From Alnus glutinosa (lineage: Eukaryota > Streptophyta > Magnoliopsida > Fagales > Betulaceae), in the NCBI RefSeq assembly GCF_958979055.1, contig NC_084895.1:19700501-19764500 (forward strand): a stretch of 64,000 bases of DNA, in the 5' to 3' direction. This document shows, piece after piece, positions 34,201 through 45,594 of this stretch. The position numbers and the translations under genes were made by a program. How positions within the stretch are numbered: the first letter of the stretch is position 1; every line of letters starts with the position of its first letter. A model generated the notes under the pieces. The model worked only from the letters and a program-made list of their open reading frames with translations. It searched no databases and had not been told where the DNA came from.

Positions 34201-34857
34201 CATTTGTTTCGACGTAAAATGATTTCAGTTGTAAAATATTTTTCGACGAAATTATTTTCAGAAAAAATGATTTTCTCGAAAATATTTTCAAGCGTTTGGT
34301 TCGCATGAAAAAATTACGAAAGGCGAAAATACAATTGTTGCCGGAATCCGGCAATGTCCGGTCGCTGTTGCCGGATTCCAACGAGCATGTTTGGCCAGAA
34401 TCCGGCAGGACTCATTCAGATCCGGTCAGATCTGGTCGGACTCCTCTAGATCCAGTTAGATCCCGGCCATTTTGGCCAAATCCAGTCGAATTAGTGGCTA
34501 GATCCGGTCAGATCCGACAGGAATCTGGCCCGCCGGCATCCTGCGACGGTGGCCGGATTCCAGCACCGGCAGGATTCCGGTGGTCGGATGTTGCCGGATT
34601 TAGGCCCGACTTGGATTCTAACGATCGATCATTGTCGAATTCGAACAATCGCATATCAAACGTGCGTGTAAGGACGAAGAGTTTAATTTCGGAAAACGAT
34701 TTACGGTTTTTAAAACTGTAAATCGTTTTTCGAAAATTAAAAAAGCTTTTACGGTCAAACCGATGATTTTCGTTAATCATTATTCTTGCCCCTACCAAAC
34801 AACGTAAAATGTCAAAATCATTTTTAAAAAATCATTTTACGCCGAAACAAACGGAGC
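34197..34857. mobile_element. Foldback element with GC-rich centre, private to copy C
   Basis: 661 bp with arms GCTCCATTTGTTTCGACGTA and the near-complement ending CGCCGAAACAAACGGAGC. The centre (34,330-34,640) holds many degenerate GATCCGG / CCGGAATCCGGCA units. Non-coding. An isolated end of the same family is at 37,152-37,188. No target duplication is clear, since it abuts 33,577-34,200. Confidence 0.7.
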
Positions 34858-35297
34858 AGAAGTGAAAAACTGTTTTGAAAGGTTATATATACCTTTTGTT
34901 TTTTTATTTTTATTTTTGTGGTTGGTTCAAAAGTTTTTGGTTCGGAGCTTAAAAAATCTAAAACATTTTTTTATTTCAAGAATTATGTAGCTCACCTTTT
35001 TATATAATTTTCTTGGGAACCCGAACCTCCGTATAGTATCCAGGTTTTTTTTTTTTCGTTTGAGACAGTTTTGGTCCGTGCAAAAATAAAAGACAGTGTG
35101 TCCTTAAAATGTAATGAAACTTTTTTTTTTTTTTTCAGACTAATATTTCTTATATAATTTTTGTATAATTTGTACAATTTTAACAATTTTTTTAAGATAA
35201 ATTATTAAATATATCTTTAGGGCTCACATGTAGGAAAACATATTCAATAATTGACCATAAAATATTTCTTTTTCATTAAACATATGAGTTATAAACT

Positions 35298-35444
35298 AGT
35301 AATGCTTACTGTACACAAAATTTTACGTGGCACTTGTTTTTATTTGTTTATTTATTTTTTTAAAATATCATTTCCCCTTCCAATGCCTTTTAAACAAGTG
35401 CTACGTAGGATTTTATGTACAAAGTTTATGCAAGAAACATTACA
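35298..35444. mobile_element. Foldback MITE, copy C
   Basis: Ortholog of 23,118-23,282, with a shorter left arm. Confidence 0.6.
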
Positions 35445-35445
35445 C

Positions 35446-36085
35446 TTTACTGTGGTTTAAAAACTTTATTTTTTGCCCCCTCAATTTTTATTTTTTTTAT
35501 AGGTGGTCCCTGTGCTATATGAAAAGAGGGAAATAGTATTTCCGTCCAAAACTGACAGATTTCCACGTTAGCGACACATGACACCATTTAAATTACAACA
35601 TGTGGCCCCCATATTTTTTTAATTATATATATATTGATACTTTTTTTAAAAAAATAAAAATTTCTAGAGCCACTCCCAAGGACATGGGGTGGTTTGGCCA
35701 CCCCCAATGGTCAAAATGGGGTCGACCATCCCCATTTAGCTTGGAGTTGGCTTGGCCATCCCTAAGGGCCAAAGTGATAAAAAATAAAATAAAATAAGGT
35801 TTTCGCCCTTGGGAGGTGGTTCGACCACCCTCAAAACTAGCCTTGGGGGTGGCTAAGCCAACCCCTTGGCCAAAATGGGGGTAGCCGGCCACCCTCATGT
35901 GGCCCAAAGCCACCCCTACAATTTTTGTTTTGGTGCCACATGTCGCTGATGTGAAAATCCGTCAGTTTTGGACGGAGGTACCATCTCCATCTTTTCTCAT
36001 AACACATGTGAAAAGAAAAATTAAAACTGAGAGGGCAAAAATAAAGTTTTTAAATCATAGGGGGGAAAAATGTATTTAATCCTAA
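35446..36085. mobile_element. GC-rich foldback element, second subfamily, copy C
   Basis: Ortholog of 23,347-24,105. The outermost left arm is lost. The centre keeps the GGCCACCCCC-like units. Confidence 0.7.
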
Positions 36086-36098
36086 AAAATATCGGTTA

Positions 36099-36473
36099 TG
36101 TTACAATCCTCTCTTGATTTGGGAAAATAAATATATGCTAAGAGTTGTAATTATTTTATTTCTTTCCAAGTAATCGTTATTCTCTTTATTTTCTTGTTAG
36201 TTGTTTTCACATTAAGTAATATAAGTCAATTCTAATTATATTAGGTACATAATATTATGTATGCATTTCTATAAAAATATTTCTATAATAGTGGCTTGAT
36301 TGATAACTCAACTCTAATTTTCCTTAGGGACGTTATAATAGTTTCTTTATTTAAAGGTTGCTATATTATGAATAAAGGAGAAGAATAATTAATCCAAATC
36401 AACACTTGCGTTGTGAGGTCTAGGTTCCCTAAAAAAACCTAAATTATCCTATTACAAACTTAAGTTTGTAACA
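36099..36473 (+). mobile_element. Solo LTR, probably copia type, copy C
   Basis: Ortholog of 24,120-24,506, with the same ends TGTTACAATC / GTTTGTAACA and flanks GGTTA / AGTTA. Confidence 0.7.
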
Positions 36474-36789
36474 AGTTATTACTACAAAACATTCACTACC
36501 AAAAAAAATAATCAATGTTTTAAGTTGCTTGAATAGTGTTGTTTTTGAGCAAAAATATGACGCTATTCATTTTAAGTCATTTGAATAGTGTTCGTTTGAA
36601 AACAACTTAACACATAAGGTTTAGAGTCCAAATGATAGTCGTTTTGCTGTTCAAACAATCACTAAAAAAAATAGTGATTTAGTGTCGTTTAATTTAGGGT
36701 CGTGTTACTGTTCAAACGACTCCAAATTAAACGACACTAAGTCAATTTTTTTATAATGAATGTTTGGATGCTGGCATTTTTCAAGTTTT

Positions 36790-37206
36790 ATTTTTTTTTT
36801 AATTCATGTTTGGCAGGCAAGTGCGATTGGGTTAGCAGATCAAATGAATTCAACCCCTATTGAATGCATGAAAAAATAGGTGAATCATCCCTTTTTTTTC
36901 TCCAAATTTCGACGCAGTCTTCACTTGGACGTGATCGCGTGTAGGTTGATCTTGTTAGCTAAGGCTAAACCTGTTAAAGACCCTCAATTATGTTTATGGT
37001 GCTGACTTTTCCCGATTTGAGAGCTCAGTAAGCAATCTGGACCTTCAATGTTAAATCTAAAGTGCACTGCGTATGCATGTGAAAATAGCAGTATATATGG
37101 GGTACATAGCCTTTTCCCCATGGCATGGTAAACAGGTGAAGAAAAGAATCGTGCTCCATTTGTTTGAGCGTAAAATATCTGGTAATAACAAGTTATTATA
37201 CTACAA
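36790..37206. other. Unique junction sequence between copies C and D
   Basis: About 410 bp without a counterpart in other copies. It contains one isolated end (37,152-37,188) of the GCTCCATTTGTTT foldback family. It stops where the D copy begins, inside the H2A exon. No gene seen. Confidence 0.5.
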
Positions 37207-37392
37207 GTTGGCAGCCTTGTCCGTCGTCTTCTTCGGCAAGAGAAGAGGGTTGGTGTTGGGAAGGACACCACCATGAGCAATGGTAACAGCAGCGCTCTTC
37301 ATCGTTCCTCCAAGCCAGCAGAATATGCCTTGGAATGATTTTGTTCTTCTTCTTGTCACGAGCTGCATTTCCAGCCAACGGCAGCACTTTGA
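37207..37392 (-). pseudogene. Histone H2A last exon, copy D, deleted and truncated
   Basis: The minus strand reads [20 protein letters not shown] and LAWRNDEE. A deletion of about 19 bp (LGKLLAGV region) then shifts the frame before the rest of the docking domain. The last codons (tail ...KKA) are missing because the duplication junction cuts the exon at 37,207. Non-functional. Confidence 0.85.
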
Positions 37393-38703
37393 CATACATT
37401 TATGCAAAATGACTTCATAATGAAGAACGAAAAATAGAGGCGGAAATTGAAGCAGTACAGAACAGAAAAATATCAAAAGAAAAGAAACACCAGCACCTCA
37501 CTTTGCAATCAGACACAAATACTAAATACTCCATATTAAACAACCATTTGGATTAGTTTCAGAAATTTATAAAAGGTCAAACCCACAAGAAAAAAGTAAA
37601 TCCTGCAAAATTTCTACGTTATCTCGGAAAATTTACCAAACGGAACAATGGGTTCATCAAAGAAAAATCAGCTACTATTAATGCAATGTATACATTTCTG
37701 TCCTACATTTCAATGAAAGCAAACATTGATTTAGCCGTTGAGGGCAATAAACACAAACATCAAATACCAAACTATAACACAGACCCACGAATTTTCGAAC
37801 CAAAACGCTAGCCTAGTGAGCAAAACAACCCACATCTAATTAAGCAAAATCACAGATCTGAGAGCTAGAAAAAATACCAAGTTCTAAAGCACCCAAAACA
37901 GAAAATGAAACAAATGAATACAGCATAATTGAAAGTCAAACAATCAGAGAAGGGAAAAACAAAGAGACATAAATTAATGGAACAGGAAAACCTTGACACC
38001 AGTGATAATATCAGGCGGTGTAGTCTTGGGCTATACAGATTGATCTTTGTTCTTTTTACATTGAAAGTTGAAACTGGTATCATCTTTTCTTAGAAAAGAG
38101 CAAAAGAGAAAGTGATGTTTACAATTCATAGATGCTCTCCCTACTGTTTGGAACTTCAAAATCGAGTACGCATAACATTGAAAGAACAAACATATATCAT
38201 TTGAACCAACCTATTTGATTTAAATGGAAAAATCAAATGGAGAAAAAGCAGTCTATCGAAAACAAGATATTAGCCAACTTCAACCAACATTTGGGCATGG
38301 TTTCATTGTTAAACAAGAGAAAGTAGGCACTAAGCAACACATAAAAAGGGATTATCAACAACACAAGTCTATCAGCCTCGTCCACTCAGACTTGTTAGCA
38401 TCCACAGCTTTGTTGCCCAATCTATTCCACATTGTTTTGAACCAACACCCTTGATTTTTGCTATTCAACAAGGGAATACACTTACTAGCTTACAAGCCGG
38501 TTCACAGTACTACCACCTGGCCCCCTAGCTGACCCAATCAATTGGGTTTTTCATGTGTTTTAATGGTGTGTGATGTCAGTCCATAGTCCCTTTGGAGCAA
38601 GGGGGGAATGTTTTGTCATTTTCTGTCAATTTGTTTAGATAAGTTCTAAATGCAGAGCAGAGCACAGGAGACTGATAACAAAGACTACATTAAGAAAAAA
38701 CAT

Positions 38704-38977
38704 TTTTTTTATCAGTAAAGATAAATATAATAAAAAGCGTAAGGCATACCTAAGTACAGAAGTAATATACAACAGGAAGCACCCAACTAAAGCTAGCACA
38801 AGAAAGACCCAAACAACCCAAAACAAACAGAACCCACCCAAGAAAAACCCAAAAAACACAAAAAACTCCAAAACCCAAAGCCCACAAACACCAACAACCC
38901 TCAAACCCAAAACGCACACGAAGCACTCAGTACTAAAAAACGTGAGCCTTCCCTTTCCCACACCCAGAGGACATGCT
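38704..38977 (-). mobile_element. 5'-truncated L1 tail, copy D
   Basis: Ortholog of 2,516-2,804, with CTACATT(A/G)AGAAAAA.. repeats on both sides. Confidence 0.8.
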
Positions 38978-39574
38978 CTACATTGAGAAAAACATATTCT
39001 CGAAAAGAGTGCCAATGAACTATCAAAGGACACATATCTCATGATTGATCATCGTAGTCTCTATATTCCATCACAGAGATTTGAATATGCATATGAACTA
39101 TGAAAAGACACATATCTCTACTTCATTCACAAATCAAAGCCCCCCTCCTCTTTTAGTATGTTCGAAATACTGATTTTTAGTCATCAATATGAAATGCCCA
39201 AAAAAGATAGAATTGATCTTAGAGATAAAATTCAGTGAGTGAGAAAAATCGAAGAGAGGGAGGGAGAGAGGGAGAAGTACGAGAATGAGCTGCAAGAGAG
39301 ACAAGAATACCTAAGATGTGAAAACCCCAATGGCGATGGCAAAGGGAAACTCAGAAGCCAAAGCTGAAAAGAGACAAGATCCTTGCGAGAGAAGGAGTTG
39401 TGCGGAGCAGAGAGAGAAAGAAGGAGACTTTGAAGTTGAGCAAGAAGGAGAACTTGAGACGGTCGGGTGTGTGGATTGAGCGTGAAGGAGAAGGTCAGGT
39501 GCGCAGGTTGAGTGAGACTATGAGAGGGGAAAATGGTGTGCAGAAGCTTTTTTTTTTATTAATAATAATAAAAA

Positions 39575-39612
<38 letters not shown>

Positions 39613-39789
39613 ATTTTACGCTGGTTAAAAGATGCTATTTTTGCCAACCGAAAATGATTTCGGTTTGCCTAAGATTTTCGGTCGTACCAAACACCGGGAA
39701 ATGAGTAAAACCTTTATGTCAAAACAATGGAGCCTTAGTTGCTAGTATATGATTCTTTGTTTCAATTTGTGATTGTATAACCACCTCTA

Positions 39790-40190
39790 CAATTTTTGCA
39801 CCTTGTATATCCCAATTGGATTAACAACCCAATTGCTTTCTTTGGAATCTATTCCAAAACATAAAACCACCACTCTTTGCAGATGAGCCTGTGACTGCAG
39901 TAGAAAACTTAAAGCATCACACATCCACAGAGTGCATACGCATAGAGATGACACCACAATATCAACAAGCTTAAGAACATACCCAAATAGGCACATTAAT
40001 TCCAATGGATTGCTGGCCAGGTATGATAAGTTTGCATGTAAAATGATAAATGAGAAAACATAAGCCATATATAGAAGTTCTCAGTTCAATAATGCTACCA
40101 GTTTCTCTATATGCTTTGAGGATGATCTTGTTAAAAGACTCAAAACTGTCCAAAGACTCAATTTCATTAAAATCTCATAATAGGCTTAAT
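39790..40190 (-). other. Conserved block 3' of mTERF, copy D
   Basis: Ortholog of 3,835-4,190. The minus strand includes LVDIVVSSLCVCTLWMCDAL. Coding status is uncertain. Confidence 0.3.
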
Positions 40191-40214
40191 GTAGGTCAAC
40201 TACATGGCAAATTC

Positions 40215-40735
40215 TCGAGGTGAAAATACAGGGGAATAATAACCGGCTGCATCTGCTATCTGCATATGCAGATGCAGTTAGCAAAAATAGGGTATGCAGA
40301 TGCAGTTAATAACCGCATCCGCATTCCCTTTACATATAATATATATCATATATATTTAGTTAAATTCACTAAAATAACTTCGTTTTGAATTTAATATGTT
40401 TCGGACCTTTAGGTTATGTTAGGATTTTTTTTTTTTTTTTTTCCATTTCTTTGAGTAATCCAAATTTTCAATTACTGTATGAGATAATGACTCTCTATGG
40501 CTGATAATCGTGAGTTGTGTAACAAGTGAAATCTTAATTTATTTAAGCTTGCATATTGTAATAACTGCATTATTACATATAAATTTAAATAGTAATCCAA
40601 AACTCTAATTATCTCATATGCGGATAGCAAATAATAATTGCATTTACAATCGTGCGGATGTGGATATCTAAAAATAATACCAGCATTATGCGGATGTAGA
40701 TATTGCTAATAACCGTATCCGTGTTTTCACCCCTA
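40215..40735. mobile_element. hAT-type MITE, copy D
   Basis: Ortholog of 4,214-4,758. GCAAATTC at 40,207-40,214 and 40,736-40,743. Slightly shorter because of an internal deletion beside a T-run (near 40,430). Confidence 0.85.
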
Positions 40736-40743
40736 GCAAATTC

Positions 40744-40893
40744 ACTAGGTATAGAGTGCCTTGTGCCTTGAGCACACATACCAAAGACATTAAGCACATT
40801 GAGAAATAGACACTCATGATAGAATCGTCTGGGTGTCAAGCTAGGATGTTCCATCACACTTAAAAATAGGCTGTGAGCAAAAACAAAAGCCAT
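40744..40893 (-). other. Conserved exon-like segment, copy D
   Basis: Ortholog of 4,767-4,916, open on the minus strand from MAFVFAHSLFLSVMEHPSLT. Function unknown. Confidence 0.3.
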
Positions 40894-41235
40894 ACAAATC
40901 AGTCATTGCCTGCAATTCAGGGTCATTTTTCTCTTTTCAGGGGTGGTACAGGAGGGAATTCAAACACAAGTGGCGATATGCGAGTTATGATTTTGTTTGG
41001 AATCTAAAAACTATGTCATACCATAATATTTGATACTTTTGTCTTGGACATCACATTGTCCAGGTCAAAACAGAGTAAGATAATACAAATCCAATGCCCA
41101 ATAACTTACTTTTTGGCCATACAATACCTAATAAATTGAAAATGCTTCAACTGCCAACTATGACACACATCAAATTGAAAGTCAAAATGTTACAAGTTTT
41201 CCATCCGGCATACCTTCTCAGACTGAAATGCTACA

Positions 41236-42399
41236 TCAAGCAGACATCTTACCCTGATATACCTTCAACAATTGAGGAACATCATCCCGAAATCTGATCA
41301 CAAACTTCTCCAAAAACACCCTCTCACTCGGTAGCAAGAAAGTCCCCAAGGCCAAGTTATTCTTGACCAAACCCTTGGCTAGCAAAATTTGAACAACCGA
41401 CCACCGAGGGATAATTCTTTTTTCCAAGCTTAAATTTATAACTCGAGGATTTTTAGCAACATCTGTTGATGGCCAACCACTTTTGTTCACAAGGAAATCC
41501 ATTGTTTTCGTCATATTCTCTTCTGAAACTACCATACAATTTGGATGGCTTTTAAATGCTGCGAGGGCCATGTCCCTTGACCAACCCCACCTCTTATAAA
41601 GCTCCAATCTTGATTCCAGTTTTTGTTTACTCATCTTCAATAACGCTTGGATTGCCAGGACAAACACCGTTTTTAAGGGATTGAATCCCATTTCTGTAAC
41701 CTGTTGGGCAGCCTCAACAAACCTAGCATGCTTAATAAACGCTGTAGAGGGATAACTACTTACGAAGAATGAGATTCTAGATAGAGGCACTCCAAGTTGT
41801 CTCAAAAGTGCAACGTTAGGAGCCACAGTATTCGTTACATCACATAGAAAAGAACGTGTTGAGCGCTTGAAAGTTTTCAGGACTTTCTCGTCAACAAGTA
41901 CAGTCTTAAGGAAATCATAGGAGGGGATAATACGTTTCTCTAAGTTGGTTTTGAACAGAAATGGGTTTGAAGAAAGGATGGTAATGAGGTCAGCGCTCGA
42001 AACCCCTACGGAACGCATAAGCTCAATCTTGGGCAAAAGGGTCTTCTCAGGGTGAGCTAAAAGAACCAGTGGATGCATCCTAACGATTTGGGAGATCTGG
42101 GCATTGCTGAATCCATTCTCTTTAAGAAAATTTAGCACTGAGTCTGGTTTCTCTGGGTTCTGAAATACTACCCTCTGGGATGCTAAAATTGCAGATTTTG
42201 CGGACAACCCGCAAGAGTTTATGAGGTAAGACACTGCAAAAGAATGTTTTTCCTCTTCTGGTTTTTCATTAGATTCAAATAAACTACCTACTGATGTAAA
42301 CGATTTGACAATAAAGAAACCATTTTGCTGAAGAAAACCCAAATGGGTCCTCCTGTGTTTGAGTACTTGTAGCTGTCTTGAACAGAGAAAACCAAACAT
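41236..42399 (-). CDS. mTERF family protein, copy D
   Basis: Intact single-exon ORF of 387 residues, with the same targeting-like N-terminus and helical repeats as A and C and the early stop after GKMSA shared with C. Its sequence is mosaic. Most of the N-terminal and middle part is C-like (SFFVSSYPS, TFKRSTRSFLCD). Several positions match A instead: HPLVLLAHP, STA in the PSTAF block, HARFVEA, EMGF, TVFVLA, RDMALAAF and LLAKGL. It also has KSHPNCMVV for KRHPNCMVV and VAKNPRVINLS. Predicted organellar gene-expression factor. The target is unknown. Confidence 0.9.
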   Translation of the reverse strand: MFGFLCSRQLQVLKHRRTHLGFLQQNGFFIVKSFTSVGSLFESNEKPEEEKHSFAVSYLINSCGLSAKSAILASQRVVFQNPEKPDSVLNFLKENGFSNAQISQIVRMHPLVLLAHPEKTLLPKIELMRSVGVSSADLITILSSNPFLFKTNLEKRIIPSYDFLKTVLVDEKVLKTFKRSTRSFLCDVTNTVAPNVALLRQLGVPLSRISFFVSSYPSTAFIKHARFVEAAQQVTEMGFNPLKTVFVLAIQALLKMSKQKLESRLELYKRWGWSRDMALAAFKSHPNCMVVSEENMTKTMDFLVNKSGWPSTDVAKNPRVINLSLEKRIIPRWSVVQILLAKGLVKNNLALGTFLLPSERVFLEKFVIRFRDDVPQLLKVYQGKMSA

Positions 42400-42787
42400 A
42401 ACTGACTCACCAAAATATTTCCTGAGATAGCTTCAACTGGGCTCCTCGCTTCCTCGAATGGTTTGATTTATCCTTCAGAGAATACTGGCTTCTGAATTAT
42501 TCATGCGCTTCTAATCTGAGGGGCGTTTGAGTTCCATCAAAACAGTGGAGTCCAACCACACTGGATCCCTCAGCCAATCACCCACCCTTCTTCCTTCTCC
42601 ACGCCCTCCTGAATCCCATCTCAGCCATTTTCACCCGTCTTCCAATCCCCAACAACAGTGACGAGGGAGCACGGGATTGAGTGAGGTTAAATCCAGACGA
42701 TTTTGAACCTTATTATTATGTTTAGATGAATGACGTGGCTAAATCCAGAGGTGAGCCGCTCCTGATTTAACTGGTTGCTTAATTTTC

Positions 42788-42964
42788 GAGTAAGTGGTGG
42801 TACATTTTGTACAATATTGCTGATGTGAAAGTAATTTTTTTTTTATTAAAAAAAAAAAGAATAATGTCTTATATACAATAAAGAAAATGAAAATTATTTT
42901 CACGTCAGTGTTCTTGACTTGTTGTACAAAGTGTATACATTTGTTCCTCAGAAAACATTACACT
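42788..42964. mobile_element. Foldback MITE, private to copy D
   Basis: Arms GTACATTTTGTACAATATTG / ACTTGTTGTACAAAGTGTA with an A/T-rich loop. The matching place in the other copies is uninterrupted. No target duplication is obvious. Confidence 0.6.
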
Positions 42965-43171
42965 TGGATTAAATCCTTTCAAAATTATTTGTCTGAATTT
43001 TAAATTCAGACAGGTGATTATGAAAGATCACTTATAGAACTCACTTCATCAAATAAAAATTTGATGTCCAACCACTTATACGATCAGGTGGATCCCATAA
43101 GTCGTCTCTTACAATAACCTTATCGAAAATTTTCAAATTCAGACAAATAATTTGAAAGGATTGTGATCCGA
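42965..43171. mobile_element. Foldback MITE, copy D
   Basis: Arms TTGGATTAAATCCTTTCAAA / TTTGAAAGGATTGTGATCC. Related to 6,806-6,986 and 56,818-57,025. Confidence 0.6.
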
Positions 43172-43378
43172 TTTTATTTGGTAAAAGCTTGTTAATTTAC
43201 TTTACGACAAAAATCAACTAAGCCTAAGCCTAATACCTCTATTTTATGACCTTTAAACTTACTAATAAATTTTGAGATGAGTGGCTATTAAATTTTCATC
43301 CAATATTATTTTTAAAAGCCATACCACTTTAGGAAACTGAGAGATAAGTTCGACATATAGTATTACTCAGTAGGATAT

Positions 43379-43644
43379 GGGCTAGTTTGGCAAACTACTT
43401 TCATTTTCCCTCTACTTTTTTTTTACTTTTTTTTAAAAATATCAAATCAAAAACATTCCAACTTTTTTACATTATATCATATCAATAGTTTTTTTTTTTA
43501 TTATTCAAATAAAAAAATTCATTACAAAACAAAACTTTTTTACTTTTCTATAAAACATTTTCAAATTTTATATCATACCAATAACTTTTTATTACTATTC
43601 ATCAAACAAATATTTCATAACACAATTACTTACCAAACTAGCCC
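43379..43644. mobile_element. MITE, private to copy D
   Basis: 266 bp with perfect 12-bp ends GGGCTAGTTTGG / CCAAACTAGCCC. The AT-rich interior resembles 22,400-22,590. The ortholog of its insertion site in copy A (near 11,040) is empty. Confidence 0.75.
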
Positions 43645-44068
43645 ATAGGTTTTACTTTTCTTATTGTTTTTGACGAAATAAGGGAAAAATAGTAAAGAGA
43701 AAGAATCTCTTTGAACGCCACACTGTCTAAAGTTTTCCAAAGCCTTGACGTCAGTGTCCAGAATGCCTCTTTTTGGACCCGGCGATTCGACATGAGACGC
43801 TCAATGAGACATCGTCCACTCTTCATGCATAGGCCAGCAGTTTCGAACGGGGGCACAATGCATCTCAAGGAGATGAAGGGGGAGATTCGAAGGTGCACTC
43901 TGCACCATAGAATTTTACCTTGAAGAACAGAAGGGATTTCTTTTGTCCGACTCTCCACTGGTCTCTTCCCAGCGAACAATTGAGTGGTTGGTTAATTGTC
44001 TCCTCCTTTTAAGGGGTAGGAGTTTACTGGTCCTGTTCTTTTCACCAAATCTCCCTGCGGGAGTGCTA

Positions 44069-45580
44069 ATGGCGAGAAGATATGGGGGAAACAAGGACAC
44101 GATTCCGCTTACTGCAAGTGAGTCACAAGGCATTTCGGGCAGTGATGATGAGACGGAAGTTTTGAGGGCCAAAGGATCGAGGTGCCTCATAGGAAGAATG
44201 GGTGCTGTGAAACGGTTAAACAAAGAAGCTTTTAAAACCCTATTACTCTGGATTTGGCGTATAGGGGGACAAGTATTCTTTAAGGAAATCCAAGAAAACC
44301 TGTGGCTCTTTGAATTCACCGAAGAAGAAGATAGCCAGATAGGCAACAAGTATTGGGGGGCAAACTGTGGTTGTATGATCGCACTATTCTCGTGCTGAAT
44401 ATCTTTGATGGGAAAACTCCTCCATCGCAAATGGTCTTCACACATTCCCCGATGTGGATCCAAGTCCATGATATGCCCCTTGGGTGCATGAACAGGAAGA
44501 TTGGCCAGAAGATAAGGGAATCAATCGGAAGGGTGGAGGAAATTGCAGTGGCAGATGAAGATATAGGGTGGGGGAGAAGTCTGAGGATTCGAGTCGTTAT
44601 TGATTTGTTCAAACCACTGGATCGCAGACGTGCTCTGGAGTTATCGGGAGTATCCTGTTGGGTCCCTTTCAAATACAAAAAAATGCCTTCCTTTTGCTAT
44701 AGATGTGGGAGAATTTTCCATGATCCTAAAGGCTGTCCGAACAAGCCTATAGATAAGAAATCCCACAATGAAGGACTCCCGGTGTGGGGCACGTGGTTAC
44801 GGGTGGAAGAATCTGGGCATGGTGGGGATGGCACCCATCCATATTGGTCGGAGCGACCAGCCGAAGAGGTACCGAAGATGGCGTCTCAGGCGAAGGACGG
44901 TCCCAGAAAGGAAAGTTGGAAAGCAAAAGGAAAAAATCAAAGATGCCAGAAAATCCGGAAGGAGGATCCGTGCCAATCTTCAACTGTCCAACTGGTTTGC
45001 CTCAGGAAAGGAAAGGAGAATTTGTCTAAAGGGGACCCAACTGATGGTTTTTCAAAAAAGACACCGCCAACTCAGTTTGTGGTGGGCCCAAGCAACGTGG
45101 AAAAAAAGCAGAAAGTCTGGGCTAAGCCCAAATCGGTTGGTTTGTCTTCGCTGCTGAAGGATGTTAGGCCCAGTCAAAGATCCAAACAACCCACCCCATG
45201 CAAACAGTACGTACGTTCCTCGTAAAAAAACCCCGAACCTAGAAGCATCCGAAGGCGACAACAACACTCTCCAGAAGAGGAAAGTGAGGAGTGGAGGAAC
45301 CAACGTGTCCAGGGTAGGGGAGGGGAAAAAGGCTCAAAGTGCAGACCAGGTAGATTTCACGGGAGATACGACAGGGGTCAGACTCACCCATTGGAGGAGA
45401 GTTGCTCGGAGCACTCAAATGGATTCCAAGGAAAAAGGTGTGACAAATGTGTTACCGGAGAAGCATAGGCGTTCAGACTCAGCAGGAGATCAACTTTTGC
45501 TTTTCTTCCCTCGCAAAGAGCGGAAGTCTGATTCTGATGGAGATGCGTTGTATCCTAGTCTGGCAGAGGCTGTGGAGTAG
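44069..45580 (+). pseudogene. LINE ORF1 (RNA-binding, zinc knuckle), frameshifted
   Basis: Starts MARRYGGNKD and continues with KRLNKEAFKTLLLWIWRI and WLFEFTEEED, the DUF4283-like fold of plant L1 ORF1 proteins. A frameshift at the G6 run near 44,353 moves the reading to a second frame, with LWLYDRTILVLN, then a CCHC-type knuckle CYRCGRIFHDPKGC near 44,694-44,735. A second shift near 45,200 returns to the first frame and ends in SLAEAVE and TAG. ORF1 proteins bind LINE RNA and are needed for retrotransposition. This copy is inactive. Confidence 0.85.
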
Positions 45581-45594
45581 CCCTGCTGCTCATC

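Larger units (their letters stand above)
25664..37206. repeat. Segmental duplication copy C
   Basis: Begins abruptly inside the sequence that in other copies lies about 340 bp past the H2A exon (compare 37,725), so it has no H2A exon. Right flank is of the B/C class. Private insertions: 31,263-31,428, 32,632-32,970 and 33,577-34,857. Confidence 0.9.

Noticed and set aside
33878..34381. 167-residue minus-strand frame rich in Ser
   Set aside because: It crosses the junction of two transposable elements and no protein family is recognisable. Kept only as a possible captured fragment.
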